The notes beneath the pieces are model-generated. The model worked only from the letters and a program-made list of their open reading frames with translations. It did no database searches and had not been told where the DNA came from. Position numbers and translations under genes: made by a program. Positions 40,271 to 48,878 of a stretch of 64,000 bases of DNA are shown piece by piece; the stretch's first letter is position 1; each line of letters opens with the position of its first letter. This stretch comes from Sulfopaludibacter sp963835555 (GTDB lineage Bacteria; Acidobacteriota; Terriglobia; Bryobacterales; Bryobacteraceae). The DNA lies in the NCBI GenBank assembly GCA_963835555.1, contig CAWIGC010000008.1, positions 186,001 through 250,000 on the forward strand, given 5' to 3'.

Positions 40271-41830
40271 ATGCGCAGCACACTTGCCCTTTGCCTTTTC
40301 TGTGCCGGAGCCCTCTTCGCTCAGCGCGGCCCCGTCGCGCCGGCCGCTCCTGCCGCCGCCGCCGAACCCACGCCCGTTCCCCCGGAGAGCGCTTCGGTCA
40401 CCGAACACGAGCTCACGCTCGACGGCAAAGCCCTGCATTACGCCGCCACCGCCGGCACGCTCCTCATCGACGACGAGCAGGAGAAGCCCTACGGCAGCAT
40501 CTTCTATGTGGCGTACACCCTGGCCGGAGTGAGCGACCCGCGCACACGGCCCGTCACCTTCCTCTATAACGGCGGCCCCGGGTCGGCCAGCATTCCCCTG
40601 CACATGGCTTCGGTGGGTCCCATGCGCGTCGTCACCGCCAGCCCGGAAGCCAGCGGACCCCCGCCCTACCAGCTCATTCCCAATCAATACAGCCTCCTCG
40701 ATAAGAGCGACCTGGTGTTTGTCGATGCGCCCGGCACCGGCTTTTCCCGGCCTGTGGGGAAGGCCACCATCCGCAACTTCGCCGGAACCGATCAGGATGT
40801 GCAGGCCTTTCTCAAATTCATCGAACGCTACATCGGCGTCAATCACCGCTGGAATTCGCCCAAATTTCTCTTCGGCGAATCCTACGGCACTACGCGTTCG
40901 GCCGCCTTGGTGGATGCCCTGGAATCCGACGGGGTCGCCATCAACGGCGTGGTCCTGATGTCCACGATTCTGAACTACTTCACCCTCGCCCCCGGAAGCG
41001 ACGCGGTGTTCATCGGCAATCTGCCCACCTATGCCGCCATCGCCGAGCATTACGAAAAGGTGCAGCACAAGGGCAAGGATCTGACCGCTTTCCTCAACGA
41101 AGTGCGCGCCTTCGCCCGCGGCCCCTACGCCGAGGCCCTGGCCCAGGGACACAACCTGCCCGCCCCGCAGGTGGACACCATCGCCGCCAGGCTGGCCGGG
41201 TACACCGGGCTCAGCCAGCAGTTCATCAAAGAGGCCAACCTGCGCGTCAGTCCCGTGCGGTTTCGCAAGGAACTGCTGCGCGACCGGCGCATGATCCTGG
41301 GCCGTTACGATGCACGCTTCGCAGGCTCGGACATCGACGCCGCGGGCGAAAATCCCGGCTATGACCCGTCCGGCACCGCCGTCAGCGGCGCTTTCGTCAC
41401 CGCCTTTCACGATTACCTGGATCGCGAACTGAAGTACACCTCGAAAGAGACATACTTTCCGCACGGCCCCAACGTCAACCAGATGTGGGACCATACCCAT
41501 CGCCCGCCTGCCACCGGTGGCGCCGGCGGAGGGCAGTCCGCGGCCCCGCCCCTGCGCGACGCTTACGTGGCGGGCGATCTGGCCGATGCCATGCGCAAGG
41601 ATCCCCACCTGAAGGTGTTTTCCGTGAACGGCCTCTTCGATCTGGCTACGCCATTCTTCATCACCGAATTCGACCTGGCCCACATGGAACTCGAGCCGAA
41701 CCTCCGCCAGAACATCGAATTCGCCTATTACCCCTCCGGCCACATGATCTATCTGAATGTGGACGCCCTCAAACAATTGAAAACCGACCTGGCCGCTTTC
41801 TACAGCAAAGCCGCGCCCGGCGCACGCTGA
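40271..41830 (+). CDS. Secreted S10-family serine carboxypeptidase
   Basis: The ATG at 40271 begins a signal peptide (RSTLALCLFCAGALFAQ). The alpha/beta-hydrolase fold shows TFLYNGGPGSASIPLHM as the oxyanion region and DLVFVDAPGTGFSRP. The nucleophile lies in FGESYGTTRSAAL, the acid in VNGLFDLATP and the His in YPSGHMIYLN. The protein has 519 aa. It would cleave C-terminal residues from peptides outside the cytoplasm. It follows the TIGR03435 gene by 39 nt on the same strand. Confidence 0.94.
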   Translation: MRSTLALCLFCAGALFAQRGPVAPAAPAAAAEPTPVPPESASVTEHELTLDGKALHYAATAGTLLIDDEQEKPYGSIFYVAYTLAGVSDPRTRPVTFLYNGGPGSASIPLHMASVGPMRVVTASPEASGPPPYQLIPNQYSLLDKSDLVFVDAPGTGFSRPVGKATIRNFAGTDQDVQAFLKFIERYIGVNHRWNSPKFLFGESYGTTRSAALVDALESDGVAINGVVLMSTILNYFTLAPGSDAVFIGNLPTYAAIAEHYEKVQHKGKDLTAFLNEVRAFARGPYAEALAQGHNLPAPQVDTIAARLAGYTGLSQQFIKEANLRVSPVRFRKELLRDRRMILGRYDARFAGSDIDAAGENPGYDPSGTAVSGAFVTAFHDYLDRELKYTSKETYFPHGPNVNQMWDHTHRPPATGGAGGGQSAAPPLRDAYVAGDLADAMRKDPHLKVFSVNGLFDLATPFFITEFDLAHMELEPNLRQNIEFAYYPSGHMIYLNVDALKQLKTDLAAFYSKAAPGAR

Positions 41831-41833
41831 TTC

Positions 41834-41946
41834 TTCACCACGGAGCCACGAAGGACACGGAGTTAAAGCCCGGAGAACTGAAAAAATGGATTCTTTCCCG
41901 CGTGTTCCTCCGTGCTTTCTTCGTGTCCTCCGTGACTCCGTGGTGA
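41834..41946. repeat. Imperfect inverted repeat of the CACCACGGAG / CTCCGTGGTG type
   Basis: The left arm begins CACCACGGAGCCACGAAGGA; the right arm reads TTCGTGTCCTCCGTGACTCC and then GTGGTGAG. Together they can form a long imperfect hairpin of about 110 nt with an AT-richer loop. The segment fills the gap between two convergent genes, so it could also act as a bidirectional terminator. From memory, repeats of this type are scattered through genomes of several bacterial phyla. Confidence 0.75.
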
Positions 41947-41959
41947 GTTGAGTCTCCCC

Positions 41960-43300
41960 TCACCCCAGGAACCCCAGCTTCCTCACTCCGAAATTCACCA
42001 GATTCGGGAAAATCGCATTCATCGCGCTGTCCGGAATGCCGAACCACGAACACAGCGTGGCGCCGTACTGATCGATCGACGTCGTCGGAATCCACCGGCC
42101 GCGCGTGTCCGTATCGTCCGGGCCGCCGAGTTCAAACGTCGGAAAGCTGCCATAAATCCGGCCGCCCTGCACCGCCCCGCCCAACACCAGGTGATGCCCG
42201 CCCCAACCATGATCGCTGCCGTCTCCCGACGTCGCCTGGAACGTGCGGTTGAAGTCCGATTCGGTAAATGTGGTCACGTTCTGCGCCACGCCCAACTCCT
42301 GCGTAGCGCTATAAAAGGCCGCCAGACCCTGACTCAGTTCCGGATAAAGCGTGTTCAGCGTGGGTAGTTCGCCGGTGTGCGTGTCGAAGCTGCCCACCGA
42401 GCAGAAGAACACCTGGCGCTGCATGCCCAGCGCCGATTGCACCTGAATGATCTGCGCCACCTGCTGCAGTTGTTTGCCCAGCGAGGTGCCCGGAAACGGA
42501 GTCTTCAGCGCCGGAGCCTTACCCAGCGCATCGCCCAGCGCCCGGGCGTCGGCCATGCTCATGGACATCGTGGAATTGGCGGCCTGCGCCAGAGCCACGC
42601 CGCTATTCAGCGTCAACAGGCTCGTCAGGGCATTCAGCCGCGCCTGCGACGCCGCCGAGTTGTTGAAGCCCGCCAGCTTCAACGATCCGCCCGGCGCCAT
42701 CGCCAGCATCTGCGTCTTCGCCCCGGACCCTTCCAGCGTATTGCCCGCCACCGATAGGAAGGTCGGGAACTTCGCGGAATTCAGCCCTTGCGCGGCTACG
42801 TAATCCGCCACCCGCCCGCCCCAGCCGGTGGGGCTGTTGCCTTGCGCTATGGAGCTTTGCCACTGCTGCTGCTGATCGGCGTGCGAAAACAGGTTCGAGG
42901 GAACCGGCAGTTGCGCCGCCTGATACTGCGCCCGGTTGATGGGCTGGACCAGCGACCCCACGTTAGCCACCACCGCCAGTTCCTTGCTGGTGAACATGCT
43001 CGCTACCTCCGCCAGCGGCGCAAAAAAACCGTACGGTGCGCCCGCCACGCTCTCCACCTGGGTCAACGCGCTGCTTTGAATCGCCAGGCTGCCGCGCGCG
43101 GCAAGGTATGCCTTGTAGCTGGCATCGTCCATGGGGACGATGGTGTTGTTGGAATCGTTGCCCCCGTATAGGAACACGCAAACCAGGGCGCGATAGTCCG
43201 GCGCAGTCTGCGCCAGCGCGGGGATTTCCGCAAACCGCCGCAGCGCCAGCGTGCCCAGCGATGCACTTCCAATCCGAATGAAATTTCGTCGTGATAGCAT
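41960..43300 (-). CDS. DUF1501 family exported protein
   Basis: The protein has 446 aa. The N terminus LSRRNFIRIGSASLGTLALR carries a twin-arginine signal. Then comes LVCVFLYGGNDSNNTIVPMD, the DUF1501 opening, and near the C terminus DHGWGGHHLVLGGAVQGGRI with the conserved His/Gly-rich motif. DUF1501 proteins resemble alkaline-phosphatase-like and sulfatase folds and nearly always accompany DUF1800 genes, as here (10 nt downstream of the DUF1800 stop). The biochemical role is not established. Confidence 0.95.
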   Translation of the reverse strand: MLSRRNFIRIGSASLGTLALRRFAEIPALAQTAPDYRALVCVFLYGGNDSNNTIVPMDDASYKAYLAARGSLAIQSSALTQVESVAGAPYGFFAPLAEVASMFTSKELAVVANVGSLVQPINRAQYQAAQLPVPSNLFSHADQQQQWQSSIAQGNSPTGWGGRVADYVAAQGLNSAKFPTFLSVAGNTLEGSGAKTQMLAMAPGGSLKLAGFNNSAASQARLNALTSLLTLNSGVALAQAANSTMSMSMADARALGDALGKAPALKTPFPGTSLGKQLQQVAQIIQVQSALGMQRQVFFCSVGSFDTHTGELPTLNTLYPELSQGLAAFYSATQELGVAQNVTTFTESDFNRTFQATSGDGSDHGWGGHHLVLGGAVQGGRIYGSFPTFELGGPDDTDTRGRWIPTTSIDQYGATLCSWFGIPDSAMNAIFPNLVNFGVRKLGFLG

Positions 43301-43310
43301 CTGGTGTCTC

Positions 43311-44873
43311 CTATTGCGCGATCTGGTATTCGCTCGAAGTCAGGACTACAAACAACGCCGCCTGCGCCTGCGCTTTCGCCCCCGTGGCCGCCGTGGCCGC
43401 GCTCAGCGCCGCCGACCGCAGGCTGCTGGACATCGCGTCATGCAGAAACGCGTAGCCGATCGTGTCCATCATGCCGCTCAAATCGTTGCCCTTGGGCAGG
43501 AACGGCGTCAGATTGACAGTCGTGCTCTTGTCCAGCGTCCCGTACAGCATCGCGGTGACGATGTCCGCCCGGTCCGCCGCTGTCTGCGCGGAATAGATCT
43601 GGAACTCGGGAGCGGGCTCTCCATCCTCCAGCGTGTAGAGCGGCGAAAAATAACTGAACACCGTCGGCGGATAGAACAGGTTCTCGCCCAGTTCCGCCGT
43701 ATAGCGATTGATCGCGCTCGAAGAGCCCAGCGTCGCATTCAGCCCGCGTAGCAGATTCGCCAGCAGCAGGACCGGTTCCCGCAGGTGGCCAAAGGTCGCG
43801 TTCGTCGCCGAACTCGCGTCGTCGCCGGCGCGCGCTTCCGGGTCGGTCAGAATCGCTGCGATCACCGCTCTCATATCGCCGCGGACGCCGGAGCCGTTAT
43901 CCAGGAACACGGTGGCCACCCGCTGAATGTAAGCCGGGCTCGGGTCGCTGGTCACCAGATGCTGAATCAGTTGCCGGCTCACGAACGGAGCCATGCTCCG
44001 TTGCGCCATCAGCGCGTCCAGCACGGACTCCAGATCCTGCGCCGCGGTCTGTCCCGCGGGAATCGTAGAGCCTCCAATGATCCTTTTCGAGGTGGTGTCG
44101 TGCGCGGCCTCCACCGCGAACATTTGGCCCAGGTAGTACGGCGGATTGTTCGTCCTCGCCGTGGCATTGGGCGCCGTGGGATAAGTCCAGCCGGTCAGGG
44201 CGCGGGCCGTGTTAGTTACCACGCTTTGATCGTAAGTGGGCAAGGGATTGTTACTGGAATCCAACACAGGATTGCCGTTGAGCTCCAGTTGAATCAGCCC
44301 AACAGTGAATAATTGCATCAGCTCGCGAGCGTAGTTCTCATTGGCGGCCGTGCCTTTGGCGGCATTGCCCTTGTTATTGTTCGCCATGTTGAGATAGTTC
44401 CCCATCGCCGGACTGAGCGTCAGGGCCTTGACGATATCGCGATAGTTAGCGAAGGCATTGTCGCGGAATAGCCGCCAGTAAGGCGGAAACGCATAAGCGG
44501 CTCTCGTGGAGACCGCCGACACCACCCACATCTGCGAGAGCGCGAAGGCCACCCGCTGCCGCAGTTGATCCTGCCCGGTCACGGCATTCTGAAAGAACGC
44601 CGCCTGCACCGGCGTCAGGTCGCGATTCGGTTTGCCGTCCGAGCCGAGCAACGGCTGGTCCGGCAGGTCCGAAGTATTTACGGCGAATTGCGCATTCAGC
44701 CACGCCGTGACTCCGGTTTGTCGTAACTGCTCAATCGAAGCCGGCGTCGGTCCCCAGCTTGCCTGATCGAGAAAGCGCGCCGCCGCCCGGTCGGACATCA
44801 CGCCTGTCTGCGCCTCGCCGCGACACATCAGCAGAGTGGCGAACATCGCGATGAAAATGGGAATTTGCTTCAT
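43311..44873 (-). CDS. DUF1800 family exported protein
   Basis: The protein has 520 aa with a signal peptide (IPIFIAMFATLLMCRGEAQ). Family features are AARFLDQASWGPTPASIEQL, WVVSAVSTRAAYAFPPYWRL-type helices, NENYARELMQLFTVGL, ARALTGWTYP and LREPVLLLANLLRGL. It is the usual operon partner of the following DUF1501 gene. The pair is presumed to act outside the cytoplasm; the function is unknown. Confidence 0.95.
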   Translation of the reverse strand: MKQIPIFIAMFATLLMCRGEAQTGVMSDRAAARFLDQASWGPTPASIEQLRQTGVTAWLNAQFAVNTSDLPDQPLLGSDGKPNRDLTPVQAAFFQNAVTGQDQLRQRVAFALSQMWVVSAVSTRAAYAFPPYWRLFRDNAFANYRDIVKALTLSPAMGNYLNMANNNKGNAAKGTAANENYARELMQLFTVGLIQLELNGNPVLDSSNNPLPTYDQSVVTNTARALTGWTYPTAPNATARTNNPPYYLGQMFAVEAAHDTTSKRIIGGSTIPAGQTAAQDLESVLDALMAQRSMAPFVSRQLIQHLVTSDPSPAYIQRVATVFLDNGSGVRGDMRAVIAAILTDPEARAGDDASSATNATFGHLREPVLLLANLLRGLNATLGSSSAINRYTAELGENLFYPPTVFSYFSPLYTLEDGEPAPEFQIYSAQTAADRADIVTAMLYGTLDKSTTVNLTPFLPKGNDLSGMMDTIGYAFLHDAMSSSLRSAALSAATAATGAKAQAQAALFVVLTSSEYQIAQ

Positions 44874-44972
44874 GCACCCTCCAGGTTCACGATGGAAGAA
44901 ACCCGGCCTGCGCGCAAAAGTGTCGCAACGTTACATGAAGGATTGATGAAACCAATACCAAGTCTCGCCTGA

Positions 44973-46454
44973 TTAGTTCGATGCGGCGGAGCCGGGCGGG
45001 CTGTGAGCCGCGGCCTCCATGCGCCGCGCCCGGCCCTCTTCCCGTGCCTGCCGGTCGAACTGCCGCAGCGCCAGGTAAGTCAGGCGCGCCGCGTCCGCGC
45101 TGCGGTACACCAGGTTGTCGCGGAGGATGTGATTGCGTGCCGTCAACGTGACCCGCCGGATGAATCGCACTGCGCGGCCCGGCTGCGGAAAAGGTTCCGC
45201 CCACGCAAAATCCTCGCGCGGCTGCTCGCACCCGTTCAGTGCGATCGCCGCCACCCGGCCATCCGTGCTCACGCCTTTGCGGTACGCTTCGCCGGTGTCG
45301 CGCAGACCCCGCGGCCGCTGCACGTAGGCCACGGATTCCACGCAGCCCGTGAAAATCAGGTCGCGCACCACTTTGTCCCGTTCCAGGTCCACCTGGTTTT
45401 GAATCGCGTGGGTGAAGCCGAACGGGTGCATGCCGAAGGTGGTTCCCAGGTCGCGCGTCGCCGCCGAGGCCCACACCGCCCGGCCGTCCAGTTCGCCGTC
45501 GCGCTTCCAGATGCGCAGATGGTCGCGCTTCTCAAACGTGTCCTGGCTCTTCTGCAGGCGCATCTCGGGCTCCCGTCCGTCCAGTAGCAGCGTGCGCATC
45601 GGGGCATCGGAAAAACGGCTGTTCTCCGCAATGGCGCGAATCGCCGCGATTCCCGCCCGCATCGAATTGGCCTGCGTTCCGTCCCACCCTGCCGCCGCGA
45701 AGGATTTTTCGATTTGCTCCCGCGACCCCAGAAAGAGCAGGTTTACCAGGTCCATCGGCTGACTCTGCCGTTTGGAGAAACTCCAGTAGGGCAGGGAATT
45801 CACCGCGTCCTGCAATGCCCCCCACTCTTTGGGCGACGTCTCCGCCTCCGCCAAAGGACACGCCGCCGCCGGCCCGAACTCCTCCGGAAATTCGACGCTG
45901 AGCTGAATCTCCGTGCCCCGGCGGAATTCGATCTCCGGATCCGGGAAATGGAACATCGCCGATTCCGCCACGAACAGCGGAATCATCGCCGCCGGATGGC
46001 CCAGAACCGCGAAAGCGATCCGCTCCCCAAAGCGGTTCGAGAGCGTCGCCGTGGCGCGAATTCCGTGAATTTTTCCATTGCGGTCCACCCGCTCGCGGGC
46101 GTTGTCGATTCCCGCCACACGCGCCGCCACGGCGTACGCACGTCCGTCCGGAAATTGCAGTTGCGTGAACTCCAGTTGCAGCGACGCGCTCTCGTGCACC
46201 AGTCCCAGCCCCACTCTGTGGACCCGCTTCACCGTGCCGCGCAATTCCATGCCTTCCGGCAGCGCGCCGGCGTCTTCCGCGCACACCCGAGTGGCTACCG
46301 CGGCTGCAACCACCATGCCGGGCTTGGCGCTATAGGTCGAAATCGGAGTCAGCAGGCGGGCTTCCACCCCAGTGCCGTGCGGAACTTCGGCGCCGGGCAG
46401 TCCGCTCGCCAGGCAGGCCCACACCACAGGAACGGCACATCGGCGGAAATTCAT
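44973..46454 (-). CDS. Secreted protein with LssY C-terminal-like domain
   Basis: The protein has 493 aa with a signal peptide (VPVVWACLASGLPGAEV). The N-terminal half is beta-rich (LLTPISTYSAKPGMVVAAAV, then LPEGMELRGTVKRVHRVGLG), resembling TrbI-like surface domains. From about residue 235 it reads QPMDLVNLLFLGSREQIEKS, FAAAGWDGTQANS, QDTFEKRDHLRIWKR and TRDLGTTFGMHPFGFTHAIQ, the pattern of the LssY C-terminal family. LssY proteins are named from Legionella secretion-associated genes; their biochemical role is unclear. It is a single gene with a roughly 100-nt gap to DUF1800 and no indels. Confidence 0.75.
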   Translation of the reverse strand: MNFRRCAVPVVWACLASGLPGAEVPHGTGVEARLLTPISTYSAKPGMVVAAAVATRVCAEDAGALPEGMELRGTVKRVHRVGLGLVHESASLQLEFTQLQFPDGRAYAVAARVAGIDNARERVDRNGKIHGIRATATLSNRFGERIAFAVLGHPAAMIPLFVAESAMFHFPDPEIEFRRGTEIQLSVEFPEEFGPAAACPLAEAETSPKEWGALQDAVNSLPYWSFSKRQSQPMDLVNLLFLGSREQIEKSFAAAGWDGTQANSMRAGIAAIRAIAENSRFSDAPMRTLLLDGREPEMRLQKSQDTFEKRDHLRIWKRDGELDGRAVWASAATRDLGTTFGMHPFGFTHAIQNQVDLERDKVVRDLIFTGCVESVAYVQRPRGLRDTGEAYRKGVSTDGRVAAIALNGCEQPREDFAWAEPFPQPGRAVRFIRRVTLTARNHILRDNLVYRSADAARLTYLALRQFDRQAREEGRARRMEAAAHSPPGSAASN

Positions 46455-46548
46455 CGGGCGTCCAGCGTCAGACTTCGCTCAGTATACACGCAATGGGCGA
46501 ACCCTGGCGTGAAGAAAACTTCATCCGGCGGCAGCTTGGGAATCGCCC

Positions 46549-46992
46549 TTACACTGGCGCTGTATCGGCGAATCCGAAACGGCCGCCGAGCTTTTCCAGA
46601 ATCTGGGTCCATCCCGTCACCAGTTGCCCCGCCGCGTGTTCCAGCGGGAACCGCTCGTGCGTCAACACCATCTCGCAATCGGCTCCGCGCCGGTTCAGTT
46701 CCACCGTAACCAGCGTCTCCTGCTCCCCCCATCGCGACGAGACCCAGGTGAATTGCAGCTTCACCGGCCGGTCCAGCACACGGAACTCCCCGGTGTTCGT
46801 AAACTGCGCCCCCGGCGCCGTCATCACAATGCGGAAGCGCCCGCCCACGCGCGCCTCCAGCGCCACCTCGCAGCCCGTCACCGGTCCGGGACGCATCCAT
46901 TCCCGCATCCCCGCGGCATCCAGCCAGGCATCGAAGACTTCCTCGCACGAAGCCCGCAGCACCTTCCGTATGACTACGGTCTGGCCGTTCAC
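46549..46992 (-). CDS. SRPBCC/AHSA1-like domain protein
   Basis: The GTG at 46992 overlaps the ArsR-type regulator stop (GTGA), so the pair is co-translated. The 147-aa protein has the AHSA1/START-like fold: VIRKVLRASCEEVFDAWLDA, MREWMRPGPV, GGRFRIVMTAPG, HTGEFRVLDRP-type strands and a C-terminal helix GQLVTGWTQILEKLG. Such proteins bind small hydrophobic ligands or act as co-chaperone-like domains, and regulator/SRPBCC pairs are common. The ligand is unknown. Confidence 0.9.
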   Translation of the reverse strand: MNGQTVVIRKVLRASCEEVFDAWLDAAGMREWMRPGPVTGCEVALEARVGGRFRIVMTAPGAQFTNTGEFRVLDRPVKLQFTWVSSRWGEQETLVTVELNRRGADCEMVLTHERFPLEHAAGQLVTGWTQILEKLGGRFGFADTAPV

Positions 46993-47339
46993 TTCATCCC
47001 GTCCTTTCGCTTGTCCGCCAGGTGTTTTTCCAGGGCCTCCACCCGCCCGCCCCAGAATTCCGAGTAATAGCTCATCCAGCCCAGGGCTTCCTCGAATCTC
47101 GCGGCATCCAGCCGGCAGGAATGCTCCCGGCCCTTGATACTCCGCCGTATTAGTCCGGCTCTCTCCAGCGTCTTCACGTGCTTCGAAGCCGCGTTCAGAC
47201 TCATGGCGTACGGCCGCGCCAGTTCCGTCACCGTCAACGGTCCGCCGCGCAGCCGGTCGAGCATGGATCGCCTGGTTGCATCGGCGACCGCACCGAATAT
47301 CAGATCCAGGCGCTTGGCCTGGTTGCCGGGCCGGGTCAT
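46989..47339 (-). CDS. ArsR-family transcriptional regulator
   Basis: The protein has 116 aa with a winged helix-turn-helix: LIFGAVADATRRSMLDRLRG, PLTVTELARPYAMSLNAASK and HVKTLERAGLIRRSIKGREH. No metal-binding CxC motif is present, so it belongs to the non-metal branch that is paired with SRPBCC proteins. It is divergent from an azoreductase, and the 84-nt gap holds two palindromes that are its likely operators. Confidence 0.94.
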   Translation of the reverse strand: MTRPGNQAKRLDLIFGAVADATRRSMLDRLRGGPLTVTELARPYAMSLNAASKHVKTLERAGLIRRSIKGREHSCRLDAARFEEALGWMSYYSEFWGGRVEALEKHLADKRKDGMK

Positions 47340-47361
47340 AGGGCATTTTCGATTATATGAG

Positions 47362-47400
47362 ATTCAACCGCGCGGTTGACATTCAACCTAATGGTTGAAT
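47362..47400. promoter_or_regulatory. Two palindromic operators between the ArsR-type regulator and azoreductase
   Basis: Site 1 (47364-47379) is the perfect 16-bp palindrome TCAACCGCGCGGTTGA. Site 2 (47381-47400) is ATTCAACC-TAAT-GGTTGAAT with perfect 8-bp arms. Both share TTCAACC-N4-GGTTGA, and their centres are 19 bp apart. This arrangement suits cooperative binding of two regulator dimers and control of both divergent genes. Confidence 0.85.
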
Positions 47401-47423
47401 ATACTGGCAGTGGGAGAATCTCA

Positions 47424-48062
47424 ATGGCTATCCTGCTTCATATCGATTCCAGCCCCATGGGCGAAGCCTCCATATCGCGCCGGCTGACTCGTGAATTCGT
47501 GCGCCGATGGCGTCGCGCCAATCCGCGGGGAACGGTCCTCTCGCGCGACCTCGCCGGAATCGCCATTCCGGTCATCGACGCGCCCTGGGTCGCCGCCAAC
47601 TATACGCCCAGGGAATTGCGCACCCGGCAGCAGAATGAGCTCCTCGCCCTCTCGACGGAATTGACCAAAGAGCTGCTGGATGCGGACGAAGTGGCCATCG
47701 GTCTTCCCATGCACAACTGGGGTCCGTGTACCAGTTTCAAGTTATGGGTGGATCAGATCGTGCGCTTTGGAGAGACCGTCGCCCTCACTCCGTCCGGTAT
47801 CGAAGGGACCCTCCACAACAAGCGCGTTACCTGTTTCGTGTCAGCCGGGCGAGACTTTAGCCATTATTCCGAAAACGCCGCCAGAAACCATCTGGAGCCG
47901 TGGCTCCGCACCTTCTTTGGAAGTCTGGGCGTCCCCGATCTGCGGCTTATCTTCGCCGACGGTACCGCCGCCGTGAAAAACGGAAAAATCGACCGCGCAG
48001 CCTTCCTCGCCCCCCATATTGAGGCCATGCAGTCCCTCTTCGCGGAGGCGTTGCATACGTAA
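47424..48062 (+). CDS. azoR: FMN-dependent NADH-azoreductase
   Basis: The ATG at 47424 gives ILLHIDSSPMGEASISRRLT, the FMN-binding opening of the AzoR/NAD(P)H quinone reductase flavodoxin-like family. It continues with VAIGLPMHNWGPCTSFKLWV, then DQIVRFGETV and VTCFVSAGRDFSHYSENAAR. The protein has 212 aa. It reduces azo compounds and quinones by two-electron transfer in the cytosol. Upstream palindromes suggest repression by the divergent ArsR-type regulator, perhaps induced by a quinone or electrophile. Confidence 0.93.
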   Translation: MAILLHIDSSPMGEASISRRLTREFVRRWRRANPRGTVLSRDLAGIAIPVIDAPWVAANYTPRELRTRQQNELLALSTELTKELLDADEVAIGLPMHNWGPCTSFKLWVDQIVRFGETVALTPSGIEGTLHNKRVTCFVSAGRDFSHYSENAARNHLEPWLRTFFGSLGVPDLRLIFADGTAAVKNGKIDRAAFLAPHIEAMQSLFAEALHT

Positions 48063-48172
48063 ACCAGTGACGCCGTTTCGAAATTTCTTTTCCACTTACA
48101 ACACACCACTTACATTCCTTCGCGCCCGGAATCCATAACTTCGCATGATCCAATGAAGCTGGAGGTAGATCT

Positions 48173-48808
48173 ATGGAAGATCAACTGACAGCACCCAAAC
48201 CGCGCGATCCCCGCGCCCTCAACGCATACCGTCACGGCCTCACAGGCCAGGTCCTCATCCTCACTCCTGAGGACGAGGTGGCCTACAAGGCCCACTGCCG
48301 CAACATCCACGAATCCCTTGCCCCCGTCGGAGGCATGGAAGTCGAACTCGTCCAGGAAATCGCCGACGACCGTTGGCGTCTCAAGCACGCCTCCGCCCTC
48401 GACAACAACATCAACTCCCTCGGCCTCACCCAGCCCGATACCATCACCGCCCACCACCCGGAAATCGACGCCGCCTTCGCCAAAGCCCGCATCTGGCTCG
48501 GCGACCCCAAGAACCGCACCCTGCTCAGCCTCTACGAACAGCGCATCAAGCGCAAGGAACTCCAGACCATCGCCCTGCTCCGCCAGTTGCAGCAGGAACG
48601 CCGCGACGCCCTTCAGCAAGCCGTAGAAGAAGCCGCCCTCCTAGCCCAACTCGCCGCAAGCAAAGGAGAATCGTTCGACCTCGCCCACTACCCCCATTTT
48701 GATTTTTCGACCCCCGAACTCGCCCGCTTAGTCCTCCACGCGCAACGCCTCGCCGAGGCCCGAAAGCTCTTCCTCAAGTCCCAAAAGCCCCAACGCATGG
48801 CCGCGTAA
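48173..48808 (+). CDS. Hypothetical acidobacterial helical protein, NAYRHGLTGQ type
   Basis: The protein has 211 aa, preceded by a GGAGG site about 10 nt before the ATG. It starts with DPRALNAYRHGLTGQVLILT, then a Cys-bearing helix and a WRL helix (ELVQEIADDRWRLKHASALD), then a long charged coiled-coil-like stretch (KRKELQTIALLRQLQQERRD). The opening resembles a multicopy family of unknown function seen in acidobacteria and planctomycetes, whose members typically start with N-A-x-R/x-H-G-L-T. Third codon positions are strongly C-rich. The role is unknown; mobility or regulatory functions are only guesses. Confidence 0.65.
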   Translation: MEDQLTAPKPRDPRALNAYRHGLTGQVLILTPEDEVAYKAHCRNIHESLAPVGGMEVELVQEIADDRWRLKHASALDNNINSLGLTQPDTITAHHPEIDAAFAKARIWLGDPKNRTLLSLYEQRIKRKELQTIALLRQLQQERRDALQQAVEEAALLAQLAASKGESFDLAHYPHFDFSTPELARLVLHAQRLAEARKLFLKSQKPQRMAA

Positions 48809-48814
48809 AACTAA

Positions 48815-48878
48815 ACCCCCATCCCCAACCCCCACCCCTAACCCCAGCGCGAAGCGCGCCCCCGGCCCCCGGCCCCCT
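48815..48878. repeat. C-rich low-complexity spacer
   Basis: The short gap after the hypothetical gene consists of runs such as CCCCCATCCCCAACCCCC and CCCCCGGCCCCCGGCCCCC. The GGCCCCCGG element is the reverse-strand match of the GGGGCC element in the nuoK-nuoL spacer. No gene or clear hairpin is seen. Confidence 0.5.
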
